The notes beneath the pieces were generated by a model that saw only the letters and a program-made list of their open reading frames with translations, did no database searches and was not told the DNA's origin. A DNA stretch of 64,000 nt, from contig NZ_JBKOFW010000005.1 in assembly GCF_046764005.1 (NCBI RefSeq), positions 263,040 to 327,039 of the forward strand, written 5' to 3'. The position numbers and the translations under genes were made by a program. Position 1 is the stretch's first letter, and each line of letters opens with the position of its first letter. The DNA is from Oryzobacter faecalis (GTDB taxonomy: Bacteria; Actinomycetota; Actinomycetes; Actinomycetales; Dermatophilaceae). Below, in pieces: positions 9,089-18,824 of the stretch.

Positions 9089-10023
9089 TGGCCCACGACT
9101 TCGGCCTCCAGACCGCATCCGGTCACCTCACGGTCAGTGAGGAGTCCAAGGAGCCGTACCCCGCCGACGTCGAGGCGCAGTTCCGCGCCGACGCCGCCGA
9201 GGTCATCGCGCGCTACCCCGAGAAGCGCTCGGCCCTCCTGCCGCTGCTGCACCTCGTGCAGTCGGTCGACGGCTACGTCACCGGGCGCGGCATCGACCTG
9301 TGCGCCGAGCTGCTCGACCTCACGACCGCCGAGGTCAGCGGCGTCGCGACGTTCTACACGCAGTACAAGCGCCACCCCAACGGCGAGTACACGGTCGGTG
9401 TCTGCACCAACACGCTGTGCGCGGTCATGGGCGGCGACGAGATCTGGGACGCCGTCTCCGAGCACCTGGGCATCGGCCACGACGAGACGACCGACGACGG
9501 CAAGATCACCCTCGAGCGCATCGAGTGCAACGCGGCGTGCGACTACGCCCCGGTCGTCATGGGCAACTGGGAGTTCTTCGACAACCAGACCGTCGGCTCC
9601 ACGATCGAGCTCGTCGACCGGCTGCGCGCGGGTGAGGACGTCCGCCCCACCCGCGGCCCCGCCCGCCTGTGCACCTTCAAGCAGGTGAGCCGCGTGCTCG
9701 CCGGCTTCCACGACGGCCTCGCCGACGAGGGCGTGGGCGCCGGCCCGGCCTCCCTCGTCGGGCTCGAGCTCGCCAAGCGCAACGGCTGGACCGCTCCCGA
9801 GGGCGCGAGCGCCGGTGGCGCCGGGACGTCCGCACCGGTCACCCCCGGCAACACCGAGGTCACCCCCGCCCACGACGAGGCGAAGGCCCCGAAGGCGGAG
9901 GAGGCCGCGGTCGCCAACGCCGCCGACGACACCCCGGCCGAGGACGAGGCGAAGGCGGCCGGCACGCCCGCGGCCGGACGCACCGCGAAGAAGGCGACTC
10001 CCAAGAAGGCGAAGGACGCGTGA
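9088..10023 (+). CDS. nuoE: NADH-quinone oxidoreductase subunit E with long Ala/Lys-rich tail
   Basis: The 24-kDa subunit carrying the 2Fe-2S cluster N1a in the NADH-dehydrogenase module. Ligand cysteines appear as CTNTLC near residue 109 and CNAAC near 150. The conserved domain ends near residue 230; the 311-aa protein continues with about 80 residues rich in Ala, Glu, Pro and Lys, ending in AKKATPKKAKDA, a histone-H1-like low-complexity stretch. Base composition and frame continuity show the tail is genuine coding sequence. Overlaps nuoD by one base and nuoF by one base. Confidence 0.95.
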
Positions 10024-11345
10024 TGGCGAGCACCCTGACCCCGATCCTGTCGAAGTTCTGGGACGACCCCCGGAGCTGGACGCTCGAGACCTACGCGCGG
10101 CACGACGGCTACAAGGCGCTCGACAAGGCGCTCGGCATGGCGCCGGCCGCGATCATCCAGGCCGTCAAGGACTCCAGCCTGCGCGGCCGCGGCGGTGCGG
10201 GCTTCCCCACCGGCATGAAGTGGTCCTTCATGGCCCCGCCGGACGGCGGTGCACGCTACCTCGTCGTCAACGCCGACGAGTCCGAGCCGGGCACCTGCAA
10301 GGACATCCCGCTGATGATGGCGAACCCGCACGTCCTCATCGAGGGCGTCGCCATCTCCTCGTTCGCCATCGGGTGCGAGCACGCCTTCATCTACCTGCGT
10401 GGCGAGGTCGTCCACGTCTACCGCCGCCTGCTGCGCGCGGTCGAGGAGGCCTACGCGGCAGGGCACCTCGGCGACGACGTGCACGGCACCGGCGTCAACC
10501 TCCACATCACCGTGCACGCCGGCGCGGGTGCCTACATCTGCGGCGAGGAGACCGCGCTCCTCGACTCCCTCGAGGGCCGCCGCGGCCAGCCGCGGAGCAA
10601 GCCGCCGTTCCCCGGCGCGCAGGGGCTCTACGCCCGCCCGACCTCGGTCAACAACGTCGAGTCGATCGCCTCGGTCCCCGGGATCATCCTCGAGGGCGTC
10701 GACTGGTTCACCGGCATGGGCACCGAGAAGTCCACCGGGTTCGGCATCTTCAGCCTGTCCGGCCACGTGAGGAACCCCGGCCAGTTCGAGGCGCCGCTCG
10801 GCATCACCCTGCGCGAGCTGCTCGAGATGGCCGGCGGGATGCGCGACCCCGACAAGGCGATCAAGTTCTGGACGCCCGGCGGCTCGTCGACACCGCTGTT
10901 CACGGCCGAGCACCTCGACGTCCCGCTCGACTTCGAGTCGGTCGGGGCGGCGGGCTCCATGCTCGGGACCCGCGCCCTGCAGATCTTCGACGAGACGACC
11001 TGCGTCGTGCGCGCCGTCGACCGCTGGACCGACTTCTACAAGCACGAGTCGTGCGGCAAGTGCACCCCCTGCCGCGAGGGCACGTGGTGGCTCAAGCAGA
11101 TCCTCGGCCGCCTCGAGCAGGGCGAGGGGAGCGAGGAGGACCTCGACAAGCTCCTCGACATCTGCGACAACATCCTCGGTCGCAGCTTCTGCGCGCTCGG
11201 CGACGGTGCCACGAGCCCCATCACGAGCTCGATCCAGTACTTCCGCGACGAGTACGTCGCCCACCTCACCCACGGTGGGTGCCCGTTCGACCGCCACGCC
11301 TCGACGCTGTTCGCCAAGGACGAGAAGGAAAGCGTGACCGCATGA
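10023..11345 (+). CDS. nuoF: NADH-quinone oxidoreductase subunit F
   Basis: The 51-kDa subunit that oxidises NADH through FMN and passes electrons to 4Fe-4S cluster N3. The glycine-rich NADH/FMN loop GRGGAGFPTGMKW is near residue 57, NADESEPGTCKD near 88, GAGAYICGEETAL near 170, and the N3 ligands ESCGKCTPCREGTWW near 342 with the fourth cysteine in SFCALGD. Length 440 aa, typical. It overlaps nuoG by ATGA. No second copy exists in the nuo2 set, so this gene defines the NADH-linked enzyme in this region. Confidence 0.97.
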   Translation: MASTLTPILSKFWDDPRSWTLETYARHDGYKALDKALGMAPAAIIQAVKDSSLRGRGGAGFPTGMKWSFMAPPDGGARYLVVNADESEPGTCKDIPLMMANPHVLIEGVAISSFAIGCEHAFIYLRGEVVHVYRRLLRAVEEAYAAGHLGDDVHGTGVNLHITVHAGAGAYICGEETALLDSLEGRRGQPRSKPPFPGAQGLYARPTSVNNVESIASVPGIILEGVDWFTGMGTEKSTGFGIFSLSGHVRNPGQFEAPLGITLRELLEMAGGMRDPDKAIKFWTPGGSSTPLFTAEHLDVPLDFESVGAAGSMLGTRALQIFDETTCVVRAVDRWTDFYKHESCGKCTPCREGTWWLKQILGRLEQGEGSEEDLDKLLDICDNILGRSFCALGDGATSPITSSIQYFRDEYVAHLTHGGCPFDRHASTLFAKDEKESVTA

Positions 11346-13831
11346 CGACCACGCCCGAGAAGGTCGAGGCGCCCGCCGCGCCCGACCTCGTCACCCTGAC
11401 GATCGACGACCGCGAGGTCTCGGTCCCCAAGGGCACCCTCATCATCCGCGCCGCCGAGACCGTCGGCATCGAGATCCCGCGGTTCTGCGACCACCCCGGC
11501 CTGGACCCGGTCGGTGCCTGCCGCCAGTGCCTCGTCGAGGTCTGGATGCCGGGCCCGCCCGGACCCGACGGCACGCCGAGCGAGCCGCGCCAGATGCAGG
11601 GCCCGCCCGGGCGGATGAAGCCGCAGGCCTCGTGCACGATGGCCGTCGCCCCCGGCATGGTCGTCAAGACGCAGTACACGTCCGAGGGCGCCGACAAGGC
11701 GCAGCAGGGCGTCATGGAGCTGCTCCTCATCAACCACCCGCTCGACTGCCCGGTCTGCGACAAGGGCGGCGAGTGCCCCCTGCAGAACCAGGCGATGAGC
11801 AACGGGCGCTCCACCTCGCGCTTCGAGGACGTCAAGCGCACCTACCCCAAGCCGGTCAACATCTCCAGCCAGGTGCTCCTCGACCGTGAGCGGTGCGTCC
11901 TGTGCGCCCGCTGCACCCGCTTCTCCGAGCAGATCGCCGGCGACCCGTTCATCGCCCTCGTCGAGCGCGGCGCCCTCCAGCAGGTCGGCATCTACGAGGA
12001 GAAGCCCTTCGAGAGCTACTTCTCGGGCAACACCGTGCAGATCTGCCCGGTCGGCGCGCTCACCGGAGCGGCCTACCGCTTCCGCAGCCGTCCCTTCGAC
12101 CTCGTGTCGACCCCGAGCGTCTGCGAGCACTGCGCGAGCGGCTGCGCCACCCGTACCGACCACCGCCGCGGCACCGTGCTGCGGCGGATGGCCGTCAACG
12201 ACCCGGCCGTCAACGAGGAGTGGAACTGCGACAAGGGCCGCTGGGCGTTCGCGTACACCGCGCTGCCCGACCGCCTCCAGCTGCCGCAGGTCCGCGGCGA
12301 GGACGGCACGCTCCGTGTCGTCTCGTGGCGCGAGGCCCTCGAGGCCGCCGCGGCCGGGCTGCGCGCGGCCACCGCCCCCGCGGTCCTCACCGGCGGGCGC
12401 GTCAGCAGCGAGGACGCCTACGCCTACGGCAAGTTCGCCCGCACCGTCCTCGGCACCAACGACGTCGACTTCCGCGTCCGCCCGCACTCGGCGGAGGAGG
12501 CCGACTTCCTCGCCTCCCACGTCGTCGCCACCGGCCCGGACGGCGGCGCGGTCACCTACGCCGACCTCGAGGCCGCCAAGGCCGTCGTGCTCGTCGGCTT
12601 CGAGCCCGAGGACGAGAGCCCCATCGTCTTCCTCCGGCTGCGAAAGGCGTTCCGCAAGAGCCGCACCCGCGTCTTCGCCGTCGCGCCGGTCGCGACGCGC
12701 GGCCTGGCGAAGATGGGCGGCACGCTCATCCCGACCGCTCCCGGCACCGAGCCCGAGGTGCTGCGCGCGCTCGGGGAGGCCCGGGGCACCGACGCCGTCA
12801 CCGCGGCCGGCGAGGCCCTGCGCGAGGGCGCGGTCGTCCTCGTCGGCGAACGCCTCGCCACGGTCCCCGGTGCACTGAGTGCGGTCGCGGCGCTGGCCGG
12901 GTCCACCGGTGCCCGCCTCGCCTGGGTCCCCCGGCGCGCCGGCGAGCGCGGCGCCCTCGAGGCCGGCGCCCTCCCGACGCTCCTGCCCGGTGGCCGCCCG
13001 GTCGCCGACGCCGCCGCCCGCGCGGAGGTCGCGCGGGCCTGGGGTGTCCCGTCGCTGCCCGAGGCCGACGGCCGCGACACCGCCGCGATCGTCGCGGCGG
13101 CCGCCGCCGGTGAGGTCGACGCGCTCGTCGTCGGCGGCGTCGACCCCGCCGACCTCGGCCTCGCCGGGGCCGCCGAGGCCCTCGCAGCGCCGTTCGTCGT
13201 CTCCCTCGAGATCCGCCCGTCGGCGGTCACCGAGGTCGCCGACGTCGTGCTCCCCGTCGCGGCGCACGCCGAGAAGGGCGGCACCTTCGTCGACTGGGAG
13301 GGCCGGGTCCGCGCCTTCGAGGCCGCCCTCGAGACCGGCCACGTCAGCGACTACCGCGCCCTCGACATGCTCGCCGACGAGATGGGCGAGTTCCTCGGCA
13401 CGCGCACGCTGCGCGAGGTCCGCGCCGAGATGGCCGAGCTCGGTCCCTGGACCGGCGCCCGCGCCGCCGCCCCCACGGTCGAGGCGGGCGAGGTGCCGAG
13501 CCTCGACGCCGGCACGCTCGTCCTCGCGACGTGGCGCCACCTGCTCGACCGTGGGTCGCTCCAGGACGGCGAGCCGTTCCTGGCCGGCACCGCGCCGCGG
13601 CCGGTCGCGCGGGTCTCCGCTCCGACGGCCGAGGCCTTCGGCGTCGTCGACGGCGACGACCTGACCGTGACCGTCGGCGAGGGCCTCACGGTCACCGCGC
13701 CGGTGCTCGTGTCCGAGATGGCCGACCACGTCGTCTGGCTGCCGACGAACTCCGCGGGCTCGGACCTCCGCCCCGCCCTCGAGGGCGCCCCCGGCGCCCT
13801 CGTCTCCGTCACGAAGGAGGCCCTGGCATGA
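11342..13831 (+). CDS. nuoG: NADH-quinone oxidoreductase subunit G
   Basis: Largest peripheral subunit; an electron wire with several Fe-S clusters. The N-terminal 2Fe-2S ligands appear in FCDHPGLDPVGACRQC (residues ~49-62), N5-type ligands in HPLDCPVCDKGGECPL near 136, then CVLCARCTRF and QICPVGALT. The segment CEHCASGC followed 27 residues later by another Cys is the pattern for the extra 4Fe-4S cluster N7, found only in some bacteria. The rest is a degenerate molybdopterin-oxidoreductase fold. Length 829 aa. Stop overlaps nuoH by ATGA. Confidence 0.96.
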   Translation: MTTTPEKVEAPAAPDLVTLTIDDREVSVPKGTLIIRAAETVGIEIPRFCDHPGLDPVGACRQCLVEVWMPGPPGPDGTPSEPRQMQGPPGRMKPQASCTMAVAPGMVVKTQYTSEGADKAQQGVMELLLINHPLDCPVCDKGGECPLQNQAMSNGRSTSRFEDVKRTYPKPVNISSQVLLDRERCVLCARCTRFSEQIAGDPFIALVERGALQQVGIYEEKPFESYFSGNTVQICPVGALTGAAYRFRSRPFDLVSTPSVCEHCASGCATRTDHRRGTVLRRMAVNDPAVNEEWNCDKGRWAFAYTALPDRLQLPQVRGEDGTLRVVSWREALEAAAAGLRAATAPAVLTGGRVSSEDAYAYGKFARTVLGTNDVDFRVRPHSAEEADFLASHVVATGPDGGAVTYADLEAAKAVVLVGFEPEDESPIVFLRLRKAFRKSRTRVFAVAPVATRGLAKMGGTLIPTAPGTEPEVLRALGEARGTDAVTAAGEALREGAVVLVGERLATVPGALSAVAALAGSTGARLAWVPRRAGERGALEAGALPTLLPGGRPVADAAARAEVARAWGVPSLPEADGRDTAAIVAAAAAGEVDALVVGGVDPADLGLAGAAEALAAPFVVSLEIRPSAVTEVADVVLPVAAHAEKGGTFVDWEGRVRAFEAALETGHVSDYRALDMLADEMGEFLGTRTLREVRAEMAELGPWTGARAAAPTVEAGEVPSLDAGTLVLATWRHLLDRGSLQDGEPFLAGTAPRPVARVSAPTAEAFGVVDGDDLTVTVGEGLTVTAPVLVSEMADHVVWLPTNSAGSDLRPALEGAPGALVSVTKEALA

Positions 13832-15210
13832 GCAGCACGCTCGCCGCACTGCCCGAGGTCGTCTCGCTCGCCACGGCGGGCACCGACAACCCGCGGGCCG
13901 ACTTCAGCGACACCCCGCTGTGGCTCTCGCTCGTCAAGGCGCTCGTCATCTTCGTCTACCTGCTGCTCTCGACGCTGCTCGTCATCTGGTTCGAGCGCCG
14001 CGTCATCGGCCGCATGCAGCAGCGCCCGGGCCCGAACCGCAACGGCCCGTTCGGGCTGCTCCAGACCCTCGCCGACGGCATGAAGTCGATGCTCAAGGAG
14101 GACGTCCGGCCCAAGGCCGCCGACGTCGTCGTCTTCACGCTCGCCCCGCTCATCACGGCGACGATGGCGTTCGTCTCCTTCGCGATCATGCCGCTGGGCG
14201 GTGAGGTCAGCATGTTCGGGCACCGCACCCCGCTCCAGCTGACCGACACCCCCGTCGCGGTCCTCGTCGTCCTCGCCGTCGCCGGCGTCGGCATCTACGG
14301 CGTGGTCCTCGCGGGCTGGAGCTCGGGGTCGACGTACCCGCTCATCGGTGGCCTGCGCAGCTCGGCGCAGATGATCTCCTACGAGATCGCGATGGGCCTC
14401 TCGCTCGTCGGCGTCTTCCTCTACGCCGGGTCGATGTCGACCTCGCAGATCGTCTCCGCGCAGCGCGACCTGTGGTTCGTCGTGCCGGCGTTCTTCAGCT
14501 TCTTCGTCTACGTCATCACGATGGTCGGCGAGACCAACCGCCTCCCGTTCGACCTCGCCGAGGGCGAGGGCGAGCTCACCGGCGGGTTCCACACCGAGTA
14601 CGGCTCGATGCGCTTCGCGATGTTCTTCCTCGGCGAGTACATCAACATGTTCACCGTCGCGGCCCTGGCCACGACGATGTTCCTCGGCGGCTACGCGGCG
14701 CCCCCCGGCGTCTCGCTCATCGCCGACGGGATGTTCGCCACCGGCTGGTGGGGCATCTTCTGGTTCACCGTCAAGCTGTGGATGTTCATGTTCGTGTTCG
14801 TCTGGCTGCGCGGCTCCCTGCCGCGCGTCCGGTACGACCAGTTCATGCGCTTCGGGTGGAAGTTCCTCATCCCGGCGACGCTCGGCTGGGTCGTCCTCAT
14901 CGCGTTCTTCCGCGCCGGCCAGAACGGCTGGCTCGGCGGCAACGTCGTCCTCGCCGGCCGGACCTTCCCCATCACCTCCCTCTTCCTCGTCGGCGTCATC
15001 GCCGTGGGGGCGCTCGTCGCCGGCTGGTTCTGGGACCGACGCGCCGAGCGCAAGGAGGCCGCGCTCCACCCGACGATCCCCGACGAGATCGACCCCTACG
15101 CCGGGGGCTTCCCGGTGCCGCCCCTGCCGGGGCAGCGCCTGCGCGAGCCCTCGCTGACCGCGCCGGCCCTCACGTCCGGCAGCGACACCAAGGAGGACGC
15201 TCGTGGCTGA
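13828..15210 (+). CDS. nuoH: NADH-quinone oxidoreductase subunit H
   Basis: Membrane subunit linking the peripheral arm to the proton pumps and lining the quinone channel. Conserved segments include ERRVIGRMQQRPGPNRNGP near residue 54, LADGMKSMLKED, GLRSSAQMISYEIAMGL, ETNRLPFDLAEGEGELTGGFHTEY near 236 and the late VWLRGSLPRVRYDQFM. Eight or so hydrophobic helices are evident. Length 460 aa, with a soluble C-terminal tail of about 60 residues that is longer than in E. coli. The last bases overlap the nuoI GTG start by eight bases. Confidence 0.96.
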   Translation: MSSTLAALPEVVSLATAGTDNPRADFSDTPLWLSLVKALVIFVYLLLSTLLVIWFERRVIGRMQQRPGPNRNGPFGLLQTLADGMKSMLKEDVRPKAADVVVFTLAPLITATMAFVSFAIMPLGGEVSMFGHRTPLQLTDTPVAVLVVLAVAGVGIYGVVLAGWSSGSTYPLIGGLRSSAQMISYEIAMGLSLVGVFLYAGSMSTSQIVSAQRDLWFVVPAFFSFFVYVITMVGETNRLPFDLAEGEGELTGGFHTEYGSMRFAMFFLGEYINMFTVAALATTMFLGGYAAPPGVSLIADGMFATGWWGIFWFTVKLWMFMFVFVWLRGSLPRVRYDQFMRFGWKFLIPATLGWVVLIAFFRAGQNGWLGGNVVLAGRTFPITSLFLVGVIAVGALVAGWFWDRRAERKEAALHPTIPDEIDPYAGGFPVPPLPGQRLREPSLTAPALTSGSDTKEDARG

Positions 15211-15817
15211 CGAGCAGAAGAAGTCCGGCTTCTTCTCCGACCTGTTCGCCCCCGTCGGCGGGTTCGGCGTCACCTTCTCGACGATGTTCCGCAAGGTCGT
15301 CACCGAGGAGTACCCGGAGGAGAAGCGGCCCACGCAGCCGCGCTTCCACGGCCGGCACCAGCTCAACCGCCACCCCGACGGCCTCGAGAAGTGCGTCGGG
15401 TGCGAGCTGTGCGCCTGGGCCTGCCCGGCCGATGCGATCCTCGTCGAGGGCGCGGACAACGACGACACCGAGGGCGGCGCGGGGCGCTTCAGCCCCGGTG
15501 AGCGGTACGGACGCGTCTACCAGATCAACTACCTGCGCTGCATCTTCTGCGGGCTGTGCATCGAGGCATGCCCGACGCGCGCGCTGACGATGACGAACCA
15601 GTACGAGCTCGCCGACGACAACCGCGCCGACCTGATCTTCACCAAGGACCAGCTCCTCGCCCCGCTCCAGCCCGGCATGCTCCCCCCGCCGTTCCCCATG
15701 GCCGACGGCATGGAGGAGCGCGACTACTACCTCGGCAAGGTCACCGGGGCCACCGACTCCCAGCGCGAGTACGTCGCCGCGCACACCCGCACCGACGACG
15801 CGGAGGTGACCTCGTGA
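15203..15817 (+). CDS. nuoI: NADH-quinone oxidoreductase subunit I
   Basis: Ferredoxin-like peripheral subunit with two 4Fe-4S clusters (N6a, N6b) that connect NuoG to NuoB. The two ligand sets are CVGCELCAWACP near residue 64 and CIFCGLCIEACP near 114. The GTG at 15203 is preceded by AAGGAGG at about six bases and lies inside the nuoH reading frame, giving an 8-base overlap. Length 204 aa. It carries a glycine/acidic insert between the clusters (EGADNDDTEGGAGRF), usual for actinobacteria. Confidence 0.96.
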   Translation: MADEQKKSGFFSDLFAPVGGFGVTFSTMFRKVVTEEYPEEKRPTQPRFHGRHQLNRHPDGLEKCVGCELCAWACPADAILVEGADNDDTEGGAGRFSPGERYGRVYQINYLRCIFCGLCIEACPTRALTMTNQYELADDNRADLIFTKDQLLAPLQPGMLPPPFPMADGMEERDYYLGKVTGATDSQREYVAAHTRTDDAEVTS

Positions 15818-16584
15818 CCGGCACCGGTGAGGCCGTCCTGTTCTGGATCCTCGGCCCGACGGCCGTCCTCGGCGCCCTCGGGCTGGTCTTCGCGCGCAAG
15901 GCGGTCCACGCGGCCCTCGGCATGGCGCTGACGATGATCGTCCTCGGCGTCTTCTACGTCACCCAGGGCGCGGACTTCCTCGGCGTCATCCAGATCTTCG
16001 TCTACACCGGCGCGGTGATGATGCTGTTCCTCTTCGTCCTCATGCTCGTGGGCGTCGACTCCTCCGACAGCCTCGTCGAGACGATCACCGGGCAGCGCTG
16101 GGCCACCGCCCTGCTCAGCCTCGGGCTCGGCGGCTTCCTCGCCGCCGCCATCGGGCGGGTGACCTTCCCGGAGCCGGCCGGCGTGGAGTCGATCAACGCC
16201 CAGACCGGCAACGTCAGCGCCGTCGCGCAGCTGATCTTCGGCCGGTACGTCTGGGTCTTCGAGATGACGAGCGCCCTCCTCATCACCGCCGCCCTCGGCG
16301 CGATGGTGCTCGCCCACCGCGAGCGCCTCGGCAAGGGCCCGGACCAGAAGGAGTGGAGCAAGCGGCGCTTCAAGGACGGCGAGCACCTCGCCGGCCTCCC
16401 GGCCCCCGGCGTCTACGCGCGGCACAACGCCGTCGACACCCCGGCCCTGCTGCCCGACGGCACGGCGTCCGAGCTGTCGGTCTCGCGGGTGCTCACCGCG
16501 CGCGAGCAGAACACCTCGCCCGAGATCTACCGCGAGAACGAGGCCGAGATCGAGCGCGACCTGCGCGAGGGGAGCGAGCGATGA
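15814..16584 (+). CDS. nuoJ: NADH-quinone oxidoreductase subunit J
   Basis: Membrane subunit (ND6-like) with about five hydrophobic helices in the first 165 residues. The conserved third-helix region IQIFVYTGAVMMLFLFVLML, with the flexible pi-bulge area, is near residue 66. The 256-aa protein has a hydrophilic C-terminal extension of about 85 residues after the last helix. GTG start overlaps the nuoI stop (GTGA); stop overlaps nuoK by ATGA. Confidence 0.94.
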   Translation: MTGTGEAVLFWILGPTAVLGALGLVFARKAVHAALGMALTMIVLGVFYVTQGADFLGVIQIFVYTGAVMMLFLFVLMLVGVDSSDSLVETITGQRWATALLSLGLGGFLAAAIGRVTFPEPAGVESINAQTGNVSAVAQLIFGRYVWVFEMTSALLITAALGAMVLAHRERLGKGPDQKEWSKRRFKDGEHLAGLPAPGVYARHNAVDTPALLPDGTASELSVSRVLTAREQNTSPEIYRENEAEIERDLREGSER

Positions 16585-16880
16585 GCCTGGTCAACTACAT
16601 CTACCTGGCGACGATCCTCTTCGTCATCGGTGGCGCGACCGTGCTGACCCGGCGCAACGCGATCATCGTCTTCATGGGCGTCGAGCTCATGCTCAACGCG
16701 GCGAACCTCGTCTTCGTGACGTTCGCGCGGATGCACGGCAACCTCGACGGCCAGGTCCTCGCCCTCTTCGTCATGGTCGTCGCGGCCGCGGAGGTCGTCG
16801 TCGGCCTCGCGATCATCATGGCGATCTTCCGGTCCCGCCGGTCGGCCTCGGTCGACGACGCGAACCTGCTGAAGCTGTAA
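16581..16880 (+). CDS. nuoK: NADH-quinone oxidoreductase subunit K
   Basis: Small three-helix membrane subunit (ND4L-like) in the proton path. The two functionally important buried glutamates are seen in MGVELMLNAANL near residue 34 and AAAEVVVGLAI near 70. Length 99 aa, exactly the family norm. It ends in TAA, one of the few TAA stops in this window, followed by an AAGGAG ribosome site for nuoL. Confidence 0.96.
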   Translation: MSLVNYIYLATILFVIGGATVLTRRNAIIVFMGVELMLNAANLVFVTFARMHGNLDGQVLALFVMVVAAAEVVVGLAIIMAIFRSRRSASVDDANLLKL

Positions 16881-16889
16881 GGAGCACCT

Positions 16890-18824
16890 GTGACGTCACT
16901 CATCACCGCCGACAGCGGGCTCGCCGCGGTCGACGCGACCGGAGCCGCCGGGGTCGCCTGGCTGCTCGTCGCGCTGCCGCTGCTCGGGTCCGCGGTCCTC
17001 CTGCTCGGCGGGCGTCGCACCGACCGCTGGGGTCCGCTGCTGGCCACCGGCCTGTCGTGGGGCTCCTTCGTCGTCGGGCTCGTCGTGCTCCTCCAGCTCG
17101 TCGGCCTCGACGAGGCCCAACGGGCGCAGCACATCGGTCTGTGGAGCTGGGTACCGGCGGGCGCCTTCCAGCTCGACGTCGGGCTGCTCGTCGACCCGCT
17201 GTCGATGGCGTTCGTCATGCTCATCACCTTCGTCGGGTCGCTCATCCACGTGTACTCGCTCGGGTACATGGAGCACGACCCCGACAAGCGGCGCTTCTTC
17301 GCCTACCTCAACCTCTTCGTCGCGGCGATGCTGCTCCTCGTCCTCTCCGACAGCTACCTGCTGCTCTTCGTCGGCTGGGAGGGCGTGGGCCTGGCCTCCT
17401 ACCTGCTCATCGGGTTCTGGAACCACAACCCGGCGTACGCGACCGCCGCGAACAAGGCGTTCTTCGTCAACCGGGTCGGCGACCTCGGCCTGTCCATCGC
17501 CATCATGGTGATGTTCGTGACCTTCGGCGGGGTCGACTACGCCACCGTCAACGAGGGCGTCGCGGGCGCCAACCAGGGTGCCCTCACCGCCATCGGCCTG
17601 CTCCTCCTCGTCGGGGCCTGCGGCAAGTCGGCGCAGTTCCCGCTCCAGAGCTGGCTCGGCGACGCGATGGCCGGCCCCACGCCGGTGTCAGCGCTCATCC
17701 ACGCGGCGACGATGGTCACCGCCGGCGTCTACCTCGTCGTGCGCTCCAACGTCATCTACGACGCCGCCCCCGACGCCCAGCTGGCCGTCGCCCTCGTCGG
17801 CGCCGTGACCCTGCTCTTCGGGGCGGTCGTCGGCTGCGCCAAGGACGACATCAAGAAGGCCCTCGCGGCCTCGACGATGAGCCAGATCGGCTACATGATG
17901 CTCGCGGCCGGCCTCGGCCCGGTCGGCTACGCCTTCGCGATCTTCCACCTGCTGACCCACGGCTTCTTCAAGGCCGGCATGTTCCTCGGCGCCGGCTCGG
18001 TCATGCACGGCATGAAGGACGAGGTGAACATGCGCCGCTACGGCGGGCTGTCGACCTTCATGAAGATCACCTGGGTGACCTTCGGGCTCGGCTGGCTCGC
18101 CATCCTCGGCGTCCCGCCGTTCTCCGGCTTCTGGTCCAAGGACAAGGTCATCGAGGCCGCGTTCGTCGGCGAGGGCTGGCAGCCCTGGGTCCTCGGCGGA
18201 GCCGCCCTCGTCGGCGCGGGCATCACCGCGTTCTACATGTCGCGCCTGTTCTTCATGACCTTCCACGGCGAGAGGCGCTGGGACGACGAGGAGTACCACC
18301 CGCACGAGTCACCACTGACGATGACGGTGCCGATGATGGTGCTCGCCGGCGGCTCGGCCTTCCTCGGCCTGGTCCTCGGCCCGACCGGGGTCTTCACGCA
18401 CTGGCTCGAGCCGGTCGTGGGCGCGCACGGCGAGGAGCACCCGGTCATCGCGCCGGCCCTGCTCATCGTCCTGACCCTCGTCCTCGTCGCCGCCGGCGCC
18501 GGGCTGGCGTGGATGCGCTACGGCCGCGACGACGTGCCGGAGGTCGCGCCGCGTGGCTCGGTCCTCACGCGCGCCGCCCGCGTCGACCTCTACCAGGACG
18601 CCGTCAACGAGGGCCTGTTCATGCGCCCCGGCATCCACCTGACCCGCGGCCTCGTCTTCGCCGACGCCCGGGGCATCGACGGCGCCGCCGGAGGTCTCGC
18701 GGCGCTCGTCGGCGGCCTCTCCTCGAGGCTGCGCCGTGTCCAGACCGGGTACGCCCGGTCGTATGCCCTGACGATGCTCACCGGTGTCGTCGCCGTCCTC
18801 GGTGCTCTGTGGGTGATCCAGTGA
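16890..18824 (+). CDS. nuoL: NADH-quinone oxidoreductase subunit L
   Basis: Antiporter-like proton-pumping subunit (ND5), the distal membrane subunit with the long lateral helix. Conserved features include DSYLLLFVGWEGVGLASYLL (pump glutamate) near residue 155, the lysine in GACGKSAQFPLQSWLGDAM near 245, HAATMVTAGVYL and the HGFFKAGMFLGAGSVMH segment. Length 644 aa. The GTG at 16890 has AAGGAG about six bases before it. It overlaps nuoM by GTGA. Confidence 0.96.
   Translation: MTSLITADSGLAAVDATGAAGVAWLLVALPLLGSAVLLLGGRRTDRWGPLLATGLSWGSFVVGLVVLLQLVGLDEAQRAQHIGLWSWVPAGAFQLDVGLLVDPLSMAFVMLITFVGSLIHVYSLGYMEHDPDKRRFFAYLNLFVAAMLLLVLSDSYLLLFVGWEGVGLASYLLIGFWNHNPAYATAANKAFFVNRVGDLGLSIAIMVMFVTFGGVDYATVNEGVAGANQGALTAIGLLLLVGACGKSAQFPLQSWLGDAMAGPTPVSALIHAATMVTAGVYLVVRSNVIYDAAPDAQLAVALVGAVTLLFGAVVGCAKDDIKKALAASTMSQIGYMMLAAGLGPVGYAFAIFHLLTHGFFKAGMFLGAGSVMHGMKDEVNMRRYGGLSTFMKITWVTFGLGWLAILGVPPFSGFWSKDKVIEAAFVGEGWQPWVLGGAALVGAGITAFYMSRLFFMTFHGERRWDDEEYHPHESPLTMTVPMMVLAGGSAFLGLVLGPTGVFTHWLEPVVGAHGEEHPVIAPALLIVLTLVLVAAGAGLAWMRYGRDDVPEVAPRGSVLTRAARVDLYQDAVNEGLFMRPGIHLTRGLVFADARGIDGAAGGLAALVGGLSSRLRRVQTGYARSYALTMLTGVVAVLGALWVIQ

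Noticed and set aside
13351..15468. 705-codon minus-strand frame over nuoG, nuoH and nuoI
   Set aside because: Antisense to clearly coding sequence and without recognisable protein features.
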